A stretch of 38,922 nt of DNA. Source: a virus. This document shows, piece after piece, positions 7,100 to 13,998 of the stretch; within the stretch, counting starts at the first letter, position 1, and each line of letters begins with the position of its first letter. The DNA is taken from the IMG/VR virus record IMGVR_UViG_3300030055_000017, positions 1 through 38,922 of that record; one strand, given 5' to 3'. The notes below the pieces were generated by a model. It had not been told where the DNA came from and did no database searches. It saw only the letters and a program-made list of their open reading frames with translations. A program made the position numbers and the translations under genes.

Positions 7100-7375
7100 T
7101 TAAATCTCGATAATTTTGTAGTGTTTGAAAAATTCATCATTTGGAATGTCTCGTGTATCAACAGTATTATTCCATTTGAAACGCACACGCATAGTTCCTT
7201 TATTGAAATGAACTGTTAATACTTCTGCTTCTACATCAGCAGAAGTATAATAGTCATCCATGTTGGAAACATTACTGGGATGATTGTTACCAAAAGAATC
7301 TTTTACCCAGGAAGGTTTCCAATCTGGGTTTTGAAGATTCTTAATATGAATTTTGATTTTGGGTAAATCAGTCAT
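7100..7375 (-). CDS. Hypothetical protein
   Basis: 91 residues from the ATG at 7375, which has GGAG 7 bases upstream and overlaps the stop of the previous gene (ATGACTGA). The frame opens 30 bases earlier but without a site. The sequence is beta-rich with an even spacing of aromatic residues (VEAEVLTVHFNKGTMRVRFKW) and no cysteines. Function is unknown. Confidence 0.75.
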   Translation of the reverse strand: MTDLPKIKIHIKNLQNPDWKPSWVKDSFGNNHPSNVSNMDDYYTSADVEAEVLTVHFNKGTMRVRFKWNNTVDTRDIPNDEFFKHYKIIEI

Positions 7376-7706
7376 TGTTTGACTCCGTTGTGACAACATC
7401 ACCATTCACTTTTACTGTGCAGGTTGTGGATGAAAAAGCAACAAAAACGAATAGTGCTAGGATGAATATCCATTTGGTACGTTTGTTGGTCAATTTCTTT
7501 TCTTCAACGATTTGACCAAGAGGACGTTCTTTGAGGGCCAATTGACGCAAATCATAATGTGTGAATTGCAATTTGTTAATTGAATATGTTGCACGAGTAT
7601 TCAAATATGTTCCATCTGGGTGTTTATTGAAACGTACAACTCGATCTGCTTCCAAATCAAACCCATACCCATTGAGTTCTGTAGTTGTGAATTTAATTGA
7701 CGTCAT
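7368..7706 (-). CDS. Membrane protein with one C-terminal helix
   Basis: 112 residues. The N-terminal 75 residues are soluble (FTTTELNGYGFDLEADRVVR). A basic stretch KKLTNKRTK precedes one membrane helix (WIFILALFVFVAFSSTTC) at about 78-96, leaving a short tail outside. The positive-inside rule puts the large N-terminal domain in the cytosol. It overlaps the 43-residue gene by one base (TAATG). Function is unknown. Confidence 0.75.
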   Translation of the reverse strand: MTSIKFTTTELNGYGFDLEADRVVRFNKHPDGTYLNTRATYSINKLQFTHYDLRQLALKERPLGQIVEEKKLTNKRTKWIFILALFVFVAFSSTTCTVKVNGDVVTTESNND

Positions 7707-7837
7707 TATTGACTTCCATCAGTGTAGCCCATATCAAAGGCATATTTTATAGCATCACGGATCATTTGCTCGGTGACTACCATTCCAGGTTTAAAACCTA
7801 TCCATTTAAGAATTGATTGCACATCATGTTCACGCAT
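7706..7837 (-). CDS. Tiny protein filling the gap between two overlapping genes
   Basis: 43 residues: MREHDVQSILKWIGFKPGMV and a second helix ending FDMGYTDGSQ. The ATG is one base after the TAA of the upstream gene, and the TAA overlaps the ATG of the downstream gene. Without it the operon would have its only unexplained gap here, which supports it as real. The size and the helix-turn-helix-like shape would fit a small binding protein; no family is recognised. Confidence 0.65.
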   Translation of the reverse strand: MREHDVQSILKWIGFKPGMVVTEQMIRDAIKYAFDMGYTDGSQ

Positions 7838-7838
7838 A

Positions 7839-8063
7839 TTAAAGCTCAAACTTTCTGATTATTTTTTCGGTGACTGCCAGAGCACCTTGTGCTTTATTCA
7901 GTTCATCATTATCGACAGCTTCACTCACTACATCCAATCCAATCAACGTGCAATGTCTGATAGTTGTTAGAATGAGCCAATGATTTTCGGTGAGTCCTTC
8001 TGGACGTTTGTCTCTAGTCGCCCATGCATCAAGATCAATAGCCCTAATCAGATCATTGTTCAT
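7839..8063 (-). CDS. Hypothetical helical protein
   Basis: 74 residues from the ATG at 8063 (GGGAG 5 bases upstream, overlapping the upstream TGA). Two to three helices are visible: LTENHWLILTTIRHCTLIGL and NDELNKAQGALAVTEKIIRK. No cysteine cluster or membrane span is present. Function is unknown. Confidence 0.72.
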   Translation of the reverse strand: MNNDLIRAIDLDAWATRDKRPEGLTENHWLILTTIRHCTLIGLDVVSEAVDNDELNKAQGALAVTEKIIRKFEL

Positions 8064-8380
8064 TTCAACTCCCAAACTTCACATGCCAATCTTTTTGCAG
8101 TTGCCCGACGTGAACGCTTTACTCGAAGCTTATATCGAAAATCTTCGTCACCTCGAGGAGAGGTGGTAGATTTACTAGCATTAGCAAGTGCAATGCGATT
8201 CTCTTTCACTGCACGAATTTGTTCTTCAGTCATTCCAGACTTCTGCATCATCTGGGTTAACAGAACTCGTTCAGCCTTGTTTGGGTAGTGAGGAGCATTA
8301 GGGCCAAGTGGTTTACCGACCTTACGATCGGATACATACTCTTGACGTTCTTCATGCCAATGTTCTTCATAAATGCTCAT
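8060..8380 (-). CDS. Hypothetical basic protein
   Basis: 106 residues with a histidine- and tyrosine-rich N-terminus (MSIYEEHWHEERQEYVSDRK) and a strongly basic C-terminal part (YKLRVKRSRRATAKRL). It is the first gene of the operon behind the -10 element at 8411-8421, with an AAGGA ribosome site. The charge suggests nucleic-acid contact, but no fold is recognised. Confidence 0.72.
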   Translation of the reverse strand: MSIYEEHWHEERQEYVSDRKVGKPLGPNAPHYPNKAERVLLTQMMQKSGMTEEQIRAVKENRIALANASKSTTSPRGDEDFRYKLRVKRSRRATAKRLACEVWELK

Positions 8381-8410
8381 CAGAAATCCTTCATCATTTT
8401 AGATAAATTA

Positions 8411-8421
8411 ATTATATCACA
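8411..8421 (-). promoter_or_regulatory. -10 box TGTGATATAAT, site 1
   Basis: Minus-strand TGTGATATAAT in the gap before the 106-residue gene that leads the operon 8380-4853. The same 11 bases recur at 21954 and 26889. Confidence 0.5.
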
Positions 8422-8432
8422 CAATTAATCAG

Positions 8433-9200
8433 TTATGAAAATAAATGCATCTCTTTTGAGATATAACCATAATCCACAGTTTCAACAACTGAACGTTCGA
8501 CTGGTCCAGTCGGTCTAAATTTTTCTGGAATCTTCAATGCTTGTTCCATTGTAAGATCAACCATTTTTGTAGATCGCTTAAGAAATGTTCCGTGTCTAAA
8601 AAATCCTGGTTGCAATTCCCATGGATTTCCGGCTTCTCTAAGCATTTTCTTTTTAGCTTCAGAACCAACACCTTGAAGTGCTGTGTGAGAAAAATGTGCT
8701 TGAGCTGCCATCGAGATACTATTTTTTATGGCATCGCCTTGCCTCCATAGAAAATTGGCATGTACATCTTGGATAGTATCAACATTCCAAACTCGACAAT
8801 CAAATACTGCAATTTCATTTGCTTTTTCTTCAATATATGATGCGAGATACTTTGAGAAAAATGCTGAAGCCAATCCGCTTAATACTGAACACAACTTTTG
8901 ATACTTACCATCAAACATGTAAGTTGAGTCAATGTTTTCTGGGGTATTGTTCCAATACAGAGAAATTTCATCTGACTGAGTATACCCAAGTTTCGCATGA
9001 GTTTGTTCTATCAAAAATTTAGTAGTGTCAAACATGAGTTGACTCATTCTGATATCGTAAGGACGAGCAAGTCCACGTGTAAATGTGTGGAAGCTTCTGC
9101 CATCCAAACGAGCCATTAATGGTTTAAATGGATCAGCCTTCCGCCCAGCTTCAAGCTGCTCAACTGCTTTTAATGTATCGCCAATGCTATCTTTGTTCAT
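8433..9200 (-). CDS. Thg1-like 3'-5' nucleotidyltransferase (tRNA-His guanylyltransferase family)
   Basis: 255 residues from the ATG at 9200 (GGGAG upstream, ATGA overlap with the previous stop). The family signature is clear: PLMARLDGRSFHTFTRG near 27-43 with the metal-binding Asp33-Gly34, and YTQSDEISLYW near 73-83 with Asp77-Glu78 as further metal ligands. FDCRVWNVDTIQDVHANFLW and the helical C-terminus also match the Thg1 core. Thg1 proteins add G to the 5' end of tRNA-His; Thg1-like proteins of bacteria and phages usually repair 5'-truncated tRNAs by templated 3'-5' addition. It is translationally coupled to Acb1. tRNA repair against host tRNA-cutting defences is a reasonable inference, not shown by the sequence. 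Confidence 0.9.
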   Translation of the reverse strand: MNKDSIGDTLKAVEQLEAGRKADPFKPLMARLDGRSFHTFTRGLARPYDIRMSQLMFDTTKFLIEQTHAKLGYTQSDEISLYWNNTPENIDSTYMFDGKYQKLCSVLSGLASAFFSKYLASYIEEKANEIAVFDCRVWNVDTIQDVHANFLWRQGDAIKNSISMAAQAHFSHTALQGVGSEAKKKMLREAGNPWELQPGFFRHGTFLKRSTKMVDLTMEQALKIPEKFRPTGPVERSVVETVDYGYISKEMHLFS

Positions 9201-9652
9201 TCTTGCTCCCAATCAAGTTTAATTTCTTCAACATATTCTTTACCGAGGAAAATCGTAAAATCGATTGGTGGTAAAGAAGCAATATCGCCTTCAAAGTTAT
9301 ACGAAAGAGTGATATGTGGGTTGTAAACCGGATAGTCGTATGTTGCTGGGTGTTCAGCCATCAAAGTGTTGTGACGCTTGACAACATCAGGAGCATTTAG
9401 TAGAGCAACCAATACGGTATCTCCATGATCACCTGAGAACAATTCATACCCTTTAAATTCGCAACGGTAAATAATACCAGGATATGCAAACAGTTTTGGA
9501 CAATGAACTCGACTATAAATCAGCGTGGTGTGTAGACGCTGTTCAAACATTTGCTTTTTGACAGGGATGTTATTATCAATGCAGTGTTGATAAATATTAT
9601 CAGTAGAATCACCCAAAACCCGAAGACCAACGTATGTACCTTTTTTCATCAT
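9197..9652 (-). CDS. acb1: Anti-CBASS 2H phosphodiesterase Acb1 (T4 57B-like)
   Basis: 151 residues with two H-x-T motifs, HTTLIYS (His41) and HITLSY (His113). These define the 2H phosphoesterase fold. Length and spacing closely match T4 gp57B/Acb1 (about 152 residues, catalytic His44 and His113). The N-terminal MMKKGTYVGLRVL strand and the motif KLFAYPGIIYRC also fit. Acb1 degrades the cyclic di- and trinucleotide signals of CBASS defence, so infected cells do not trigger abortive effectors. The ribosome site is AAAGAGAT; the gene stop overlaps the Thg1-like start by 4 bases. Another 2H substrate (2',3'-cyclic RNA ends) cannot be ruled out by sequence. Confidence 0.82.
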   Translation of the reverse strand: MMKKGTYVGLRVLGDSTDNIYQHCIDNNIPVKKQMFEQRLHTTLIYSRVHCPKLFAYPGIIYRCEFKGYELFSGDHGDTVLVALLNAPDVVKRHNTLMAEHPATYDYPVYNPHITLSYNFEGDIASLPPIDFTIFLGKEYVEEIKLDWEQE

Positions 9653-9704
9653 ATCTCTTTCTTTAAAGATATAATTTTAACTTAAAAAGGTATTTTATAA
9701 AACT

Positions 9705-10076
9705 TTATTTGTCTTCTGCTTTCTTGAATGGAACAGCTGAATCATCTGAACCTGATGCACCATATTTTGCCATTATGAACTTTGAATATCCATCAATTGA
9801 TGCTACGTAGGTCAAGTAGATGGCAAAGATTTCAGTTGATAATTCTTTTGTGAGTGTAAGTTTGATAATAACCCAGGTACCAACAACACCACCAAGTAAT
9901 TGAAGAAGTTTAGTAGTTGAAACTTTTGTACCATCTCTCGTGATCATGTCTGACCACTGTAACGTGTTATTCTTCTGTCCCCTAAAAATGGCAATGACCA
10001 GCGCACCAATAAAAATTAGAATTGATACTGCATATGCATTAATTTGGTAACCGAAAATTTCAATCATGCTGTTCAT
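9705..10076 (-). CDS. Small membrane protein, holin candidate
   Basis: 123 residues with hydrophobic segments at about 13-31 (AVSILIFIGALVIAIF) and 60-75 (LLGGVVGTWVIIKL), then a weaker amphipathic one (EIFAIYLTYVASIDGYSKF) and a charged tail. Two starts three codons apart (M-N-S-M) recall the dual starts of some holins. A consensus late octamer lies 78-85 bases upstream, so expression should be late. The lysis role is inferred from size, topology, late control and the nearby endolysin; no specific holin family is recognised. Confidence 0.72.
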   Translation of the reverse strand: MNSMIEIFGYQINAYAVSILIFIGALVIAIFRGQKNNTLQWSDMITRDGTKVSTTKLLQLLGGVVGTWVIIKLTLTKELSTEIFAIYLTYVASIDGYSKFIMAKYGASGSDDSAVPFKKAEDK

Positions 10077-10153
10077 AAACTGCTGCCCACTGTAATTACT
10101 CTACTGACTTTTAATGGGAGAAGTCATTTGCCCTCTTAGTTATTTTATGAATT

Positions 10154-10161
10154 TATTTATA
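10154..10161 (-). promoter_or_regulatory. Late promoter octamer (TATAAATA)
   Basis: A perfect T4 late consensus on the minus strand in the 142-base gap, between the hairpin terminator and the 123-residue holin candidate. It should give that gene its own late transcript. Confidence 0.75.
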
Positions 10162-10170
10162 GCAGAAACA

Positions 10171-10201
10171 ATTTCGGGTACTAAAAATTAGTACCCGAAA
10201 T
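10171..10201 (-). terminator. Hairpin terminator after holin candidate
   Basis: A perfect inverted repeat with 14-bp arms (TTTCGGGTACTAA core) and a 3-base loop starts 17 bases after the stop of the 69-residue gene. Flanking A and T runs are short, so termination may need help or act in both directions. Confidence 0.6.
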
Positions 10202-10218
10202 ATTAGAACGACATTTGA

Positions 10219-10428
10219 TTACCAGACTATTTCTTCTTTTGATATTTTTCTTAATACTGCATTTACTGCAGATAAGATAATCAATTGAAATTCAGCAGGT
10301 ATAAAGAAACCAAATTTGAGTTGGATTCCTACTGCTGCAGTAGCTAATATATTTGCCCAAATAGTCTTAGACAGATACCACTTTTTACCAGATAATTCAG
10401 CGGTTACGATTTCAGTTGTAATAGACAT
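10219..10428 (-). CDS. Small two-helix membrane protein, holin candidate
   Basis: 69 residues. A polar start ends in GKKWYLSKTIWAN, then two hydrophobic segments (ILATAAVGIQLKFGFFI and EFQLIILSAVNAVL) and a short basic tail (RKISKEEIVW). The SKTIWANILA pattern with NAVLR near the end is typical of many small phage membrane proteins annotated as holins. The start codon lies in a 13-bp hairpin whose 5' arm contains a late-type promoter (10460-10467), and a strong hairpin terminator follows the gene. It sits between nrdJ and the other membrane protein. Confidence 0.75.
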   Translation of the reverse strand: MSITTEIVTAELSGKKWYLSKTIWANILATAAVGIQLKFGFFIPAEFQLIILSAVNAVLRKISKEEIVW

Positions 10429-10463
10429 ACCATTTTCCTTTGTAAAGTTTTGGTATGTCTATT
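10420..10463 (-). promoter_or_regulatory. Start-codon-sequestering hairpin before holin candidate
   Basis: In the mRNA sense AATAGACATACCA pairs perfectly with TGGTATGTCTATT (13 bp, 18-base loop). The AAAGGA site is in the loop and the ATG (10428-10426) is in the 3' arm. The octamer CATAAATA lies at the start of the 5' arm, so late starts would not contain the full arm. Confidence 0.65.
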
Positions 10464-10467
10464 TATG
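10460..10467 (-). promoter_or_regulatory. Late-type promoter octamer (CATAAATA) inside hairpin arm
   Basis: Minus-strand CATAAATA overlapping the end of nrdJ region and the 5' arm of the hairpin before the 69-residue holin candidate. Transcripts started about 6 bases downstream would lack most of that arm. Confidence 0.6.
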
Positions 10468-10470
10468 TGA

Positions 10471-12693
10471 TTAGAACACTAATTCACAAACTCCACCTGC
10501 ACAACCGGCTGCTGCCATTGTATCTACATCAACGTATTGTTGAGCTTGAAGTTCAGTTGAAAAGTCAATTGGCTTCATGGTGCGTTTGATGTTTGCCCAT
10601 TTGTGGAGATTGTAACAGTCCTTTACACAAGCTGTCATCTTATCATGATCACCACCAAAGAAGTTCTTTGTGAATTTCGTTGCTCTACGGATCCAATCTC
10701 GCTTCAACAAGTCTTCTGATTCTTCGCTTAATTTCAAACCTGTACCATTGAGTGTGTCACATGCCAACCAGAGGTTTTCATTGAATGCACGTAATGCTTC
10801 AACAATAAGACCAGAAGCAAACAATGAACCTTCACCATGTTTTTCAACAATTTCTTCATAGGTTAATACTTCGGTAAATGGTGCTTGAGCATAAGCTTTA
10901 TCACCGGAGAATGGCATCAAGGAAACACCTGCGAAGAATTTACGATTGTCAAATAGGTACTGTTCAACTTCATCCCAATCATCAACGGTGATTGTGTTAC
11001 TTACGTTGTGACGAAGTCTCTTATCTACGCAAAGATCAACATCAGTGCCGTATTCAATCCAGTATTGTTGAGCAAGTTTAACAAATTCTAACTGTTTAAC
11101 ACCCAACAAATCCTTACCATAAATTGAACCAGGGATAGTTTCAATAGGGAATGCTACTAAAACGTCTGTACCATTTGAACTCCATACAGATTTTTCAACC
11201 ATTTTAGGATTGATTCTCATAAAGTGTTGAGCAACTTCATCATTAATGTTCATCGTCACGTGGCGAACATAACGCTTAGCATGTTGACCGTGAATACCAG
11301 AAGCAGTTTCTAACAAAGTAGAAGCATTACCAGAAGGTTTAACAACTGTTGTTCTAGCAGCAGGGTTGATACCGATCAATGCAGCAATTTCTCTATTGAC
11401 TTGTTTGATAAGTGTAGCACCATCAATCATATTCTGTTTATTGAATAGAACGTCTGGGTTATTCATCCAACCAGTAATAGAACATCCAATCAAAGATTCA
11501 CGTTCAGTAATTTTCTTGGTTGCTGGTGTAAGGTATTTGAAGTTTGTGTAACCAGCTTGGATTGTTCCCAAGATAGCTGAAGCTCGGCAAGCTCTCAAAA
11601 AGATTTCGCGAGTTGAACATTTACCACCATTTGTTTCTGTCAAGTTACAAAATTGGAATCCAGATTCACCATCTTCTGTCTTAGGCAACATTCCAACTTC
11701 AACACATGGATTAAACATGAACTCATCTGAGTCAGAGAAGATAAATCCTGGCTCGCCAGAATCCTTAACCGTCTTCATGATTGCAGCCCATTCTTCACGT
11801 GTGATGTCATCACGGATAATAAGTGCAGAGTTATTTGAACGACCACGTTGAGGCTGAGTCACTCTCCAATTTCCAGTTTTAGCATTGAGCATGTCTTTGT
11901 CATCTTTGTCAAAGATACAAATTGTTGCTGAACGTCTAACACCACCAGATAGAACTGCATCACTCATGTGCATTACGAAGTCGTATGCTGTGATTGAGTT
12001 AATCTTCATGATTGGGGCATCATCAAGAAGCGTTTCCAACAAATCTTCACATTTGACTAATGCTTTACGGAGACCATCTGGACCAGGTGCTTTAAATCCA
12101 CCAGAAATCTTTGATCCTTCTGGACGAATTTTAGTGAAGTCAAATCGTATTTGTGCACCACGATATTCTGGATGAGTAGCACCTTCAGTGAAATATGAAC
12201 TCAACAATACGGCAAATGCATCTGACCAACCTTCAATTGAATCTGGAATTTGGAACACTTTTGCTTTCTTTTGAGAACGTCTAGCAATGGTTGGCAACTT
12301 GGTAATGTACTTCTTACCAACAGAAAAACCAACTCCAACTCCTGACAACATCAAATACATACATTCATTAAAGAATGCTGGACGATCTGCATAAGAAACG
12401 GAACAGTTATACATTCTACTTTCATGCTTGAAAATCTGTTCACCACCGAATTGAAGAGCACGTTGTGCACCCAAAACCAATTTTTCCTTATATGCTTCTT
12501 CAGCAAACAACATTGCTTCATCAAGTGCAGGACTCATAACTGCAGCATATTTCTGTCTGTGCATCGCCATAACACGGGAAACCGCTTCTTCCCAAGTTTC
12601 ATAACCACCTTTTACTTCATCCCATCGGGAATATCCCATATAGAACTTTGATTCTGCCATCATTGAACTACCATTTATTATTTTCTCTGTCAT
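10471..12693 (-). CDS. nrdJ: Class II (adenosylcobalamin-dependent) ribonucleotide reductase
   Basis: 740 residues, the size of the monomeric Lactobacillus leichmannii RTPR (739). Active-site signatures are NPCVE (Cys330 thiyl radical site, Glu332), FCNLTETNG with Cys349, and RMYNCSVS with Cys97 as the reducing pair. SGVGVGFSVG, SGGVRRSATI and NVSNTI also match. The C-terminal CAGGVC places the redox cysteines at 731 and 736, the same numbers as in RTPR. It reduces ribonucleotides to deoxyribonucleotides for phage DNA synthesis, needs host B12 and works with or without oxygen. No nrdA/nrdB pair or thioredoxin gene is in this window. The ribosome site is AGAGG. Confidence 0.95.
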   Translation of the reverse strand: MTEKIINGSSMMAESKFYMGYSRWDEVKGGYETWEEAVSRVMAMHRQKYAAVMSPALDEAMLFAEEAYKEKLVLGAQRALQFGGEQIFKHESRMYNCSVSYADRPAFFNECMYLMLSGVGVGFSVGKKYITKLPTIARRSQKKAKVFQIPDSIEGWSDAFAVLLSSYFTEGATHPEYRGAQIRFDFTKIRPEGSKISGGFKAPGPDGLRKALVKCEDLLETLLDDAPIMKINSITAYDFVMHMSDAVLSGGVRRSATICIFDKDDKDMLNAKTGNWRVTQPQRGRSNNSALIIRDDITREEWAAIMKTVKDSGEPGFIFSDSDEFMFNPCVEVGMLPKTEDGESGFQFCNLTETNGGKCSTREIFLRACRASAILGTIQAGYTNFKYLTPATKKITERESLIGCSITGWMNNPDVLFNKQNMIDGATLIKQVNREIAALIGINPAARTTVVKPSGNASTLLETASGIHGQHAKRYVRHVTMNINDEVAQHFMRINPKMVEKSVWSSNGTDVLVAFPIETIPGSIYGKDLLGVKQLEFVKLAQQYWIEYGTDVDLCVDKRLRHNVSNTITVDDWDEVEQYLFDNRKFFAGVSLMPFSGDKAYAQAPFTEVLTYEEIVEKHGEGSLFASGLIVEALRAFNENLWLACDTLNGTGLKLSEESEDLLKRDWIRRATKFTKNFFGGDHDKMTACVKDCYNLHKWANIKRTMKPIDFSTELQAQQYVDVDTMAAAGCAGGVCELVF

Positions 12694-12783
12694 AATTACC
12701 TCTGTTATAGTTTGTCAATTTCCAGAGTATAGAAAACCCGCATCGTTAACACGATTTTAAGAGTACTCTATTTTCTAGAAGGT

Positions 12784-13365
12784 TTAAATTTTAGATAACG
12801 CGTAGGATGTAATGTTGTTAATCCTATTTGTCCATCCTTTCAAAAACACTTTTTGGGATGGTTTATTTGCAACAATATCATTGTAGAATTTTAATCTCAA
12901 TGCTGATATTGCTTCAACTATCTCTTTCTGATTTTTTATAGATATAGTATTTAATGTTACTGGTCCGATACTTCCATCAGCGGTTACACCAACTGATGTT
13001 TGAAGAAACTTGTTAGCTCTTCCAACACCGTGGTTAACACAACCATCAAAATGAATTGCCGAAACAGCAGCACTTAATTTATCACACTTACCAGGAATCC
13101 AATATCTGTCAAAGTAAACCTGCATGGCCTGTTCCATTGTCAGATTGGTTATATCCAAATCAGGATTAGCATTTTTTGCTACACCGAATTTAGTCTCACC
13201 ACCAGTATCTTGCTTTATATTTACATACCCCACCTTCTTCTTTTGTTCAGGGGTTGTAATTGAACCTGCGATAACATCTGGATCTTTAGGATTCCATAAT
13301 GGACCCACTTCATCTAGCATTAAGTGGTTGAATGCGTCTGTATATTCTTTACTAAAATCAGTCAT
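12784..13365 (-). CDS. Endolysin, GH108 N-acetylmuramidase family
   Basis: 193 residues. The N-terminal lysozyme domain has LMLDEVG with the candidate catalytic Glu19, then GGETKFGVAK near 55-64 and LDITNLTMEQAMQVYFDRYW near 70-89. This is the GH108 pattern. The C-terminal part (CVNHGVGRANKFLQTSVGV, then DGSIGPVTLNTI) fits the peptidoglycan-binding domain commonly fused to GH108. It cuts the cell-wall glycan at lysis. No signal peptide is seen, so it needs a holin. Its ribosome site is held in a hairpin that overlaps a late promoter octamer. Confidence 0.9.
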   Translation of the reverse strand: MTDFSKEYTDAFNHLMLDEVGPLWNPKDPDVIAGSITTPEQKKKVGYVNIKQDTGGETKFGVAKNANPDLDITNLTMEQAMQVYFDRYWIPGKCDKLSAAVSAIHFDGCVNHGVGRANKFLQTSVGVTADGSIGPVTLNTISIKNQKEIVEAISALRLKFYNDIVANKPSQKVFLKGWTNRINNITSYALSKI

Positions 13366-13394
13366 AATAATCTACCTCGTTAAGATAGATTATT
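13366..13394 (-). promoter_or_regulatory. Ribosome-site-sequestering hairpin before endolysin
   Basis: In the mRNA sense AATAATCTATC pairs with GGTAGATTATT (11 bp with one U-G pair, 7-base loop). The 3' arm holds the GG of the GAGG ribosome site and ends next to the ATG. The 5' arm overlaps the octamer AATAAATA. Confidence 0.65.
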
Positions 13395-13398
13395 TATT
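13391..13398 (-). promoter_or_regulatory. Late-type promoter octamer (AATAAATA) before endolysin
   Basis: Minus-strand AATAAATA 26-33 bases before the endolysin ATG. It overlaps the 5' arm of the endolysin leader hairpin by 4 bases, so late transcripts should start inside the arm. Confidence 0.6.
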
Positions 13399-13428
13399 CC
13401 CTAACCGGTTATTACACAGAAACCAGGT

Positions 13429-13947
13429 TTACCAAGAGAAGATGTCTCCGATAACTTTTCCATTCAGATGTTTATGCAGATCATGTGGCCCTATAACTAC
13501 TGAAAGCAGGTTAGGAGTTGTCATTGATACGATAGGAGCAGGACCAACAGGATGAACCAAAGCTGTTCCTTTATTGATCATTGGATGTACAAGTGACATC
13601 TTTTCAACATAATCAATTACCATAATGTCAAGAGTTCTAAGCTTCATTTCACTAGGTGAAAAGCTAAAAGCTAGATGTTGAGTGGTTGCACAGGATTGAA
13701 TTGGTACTGTATCAATCTGATACGTTTCACGTTCAGTTACTAGAATGCTCCATGTTGAAGGAATCCAAAATTCATAGTTGTTGATGCGAACTTTTAATGC
13801 TGCACCAGTAGTTTCTTCAAGATATTGAATAGGTTGAAGTGTAAAGTCTGTCATGGGTGCATCAAACATCCAATTATGTTTTACAACGATTGGTGATGTG
13901 AGAGAACTTATTATGTAAGTCCGGCCATAGTCTGGAAGTATATCCAT
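13429..13947 (-). CDS. Conserved protein of unknown function next to the endolysin
   Basis: 172 residues, mostly beta, with no membrane span or cysteine cluster. Recognisable stretches are LEETTGAALKVRINNYEFWI, SPSEMKLRTLDIMVIDYVE and IGPHDLHKHLNGKVIGDIFS. It starts with a GGAGAT ribosome site directly across from the divergent homing endonuclease gene. The even, gap-free sequence suggests a well-folded conserved phage protein; no family or function is recognised. Confidence 0.75.
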   Translation of the reverse strand: MDILPDYGRTYIISSLTSPIVVKHNWMFDAPMTDFTLQPIQYLEETTGAALKVRINNYEFWIPSTWSILVTERETYQIDTVPIQSCATTQHLAFSFSPSEMKLRTLDIMVIDYVEKMSLVHPMINKGTALVHPVGPAPIVSMTTPNLLSVVIGPHDLHKHLNGKVIGDIFSW

Positions 13948-13961
13948 TTTTAAAAAATCTC

Positions 13962-13969
13962 CATAAATA
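13962..13969 (+). promoter_or_regulatory. Late-type promoter octamer (CATAAATA) of HNH gene
   Basis: Plus-strand CATAAATA 30 bases before the HNH endonuclease ATG. It also lies within the leader of the divergent 172-residue gene. Confidence 0.6.
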
Positions 13970-13998
13970 AGATAAGGTTGATTGTAAAGGAAATAAAA

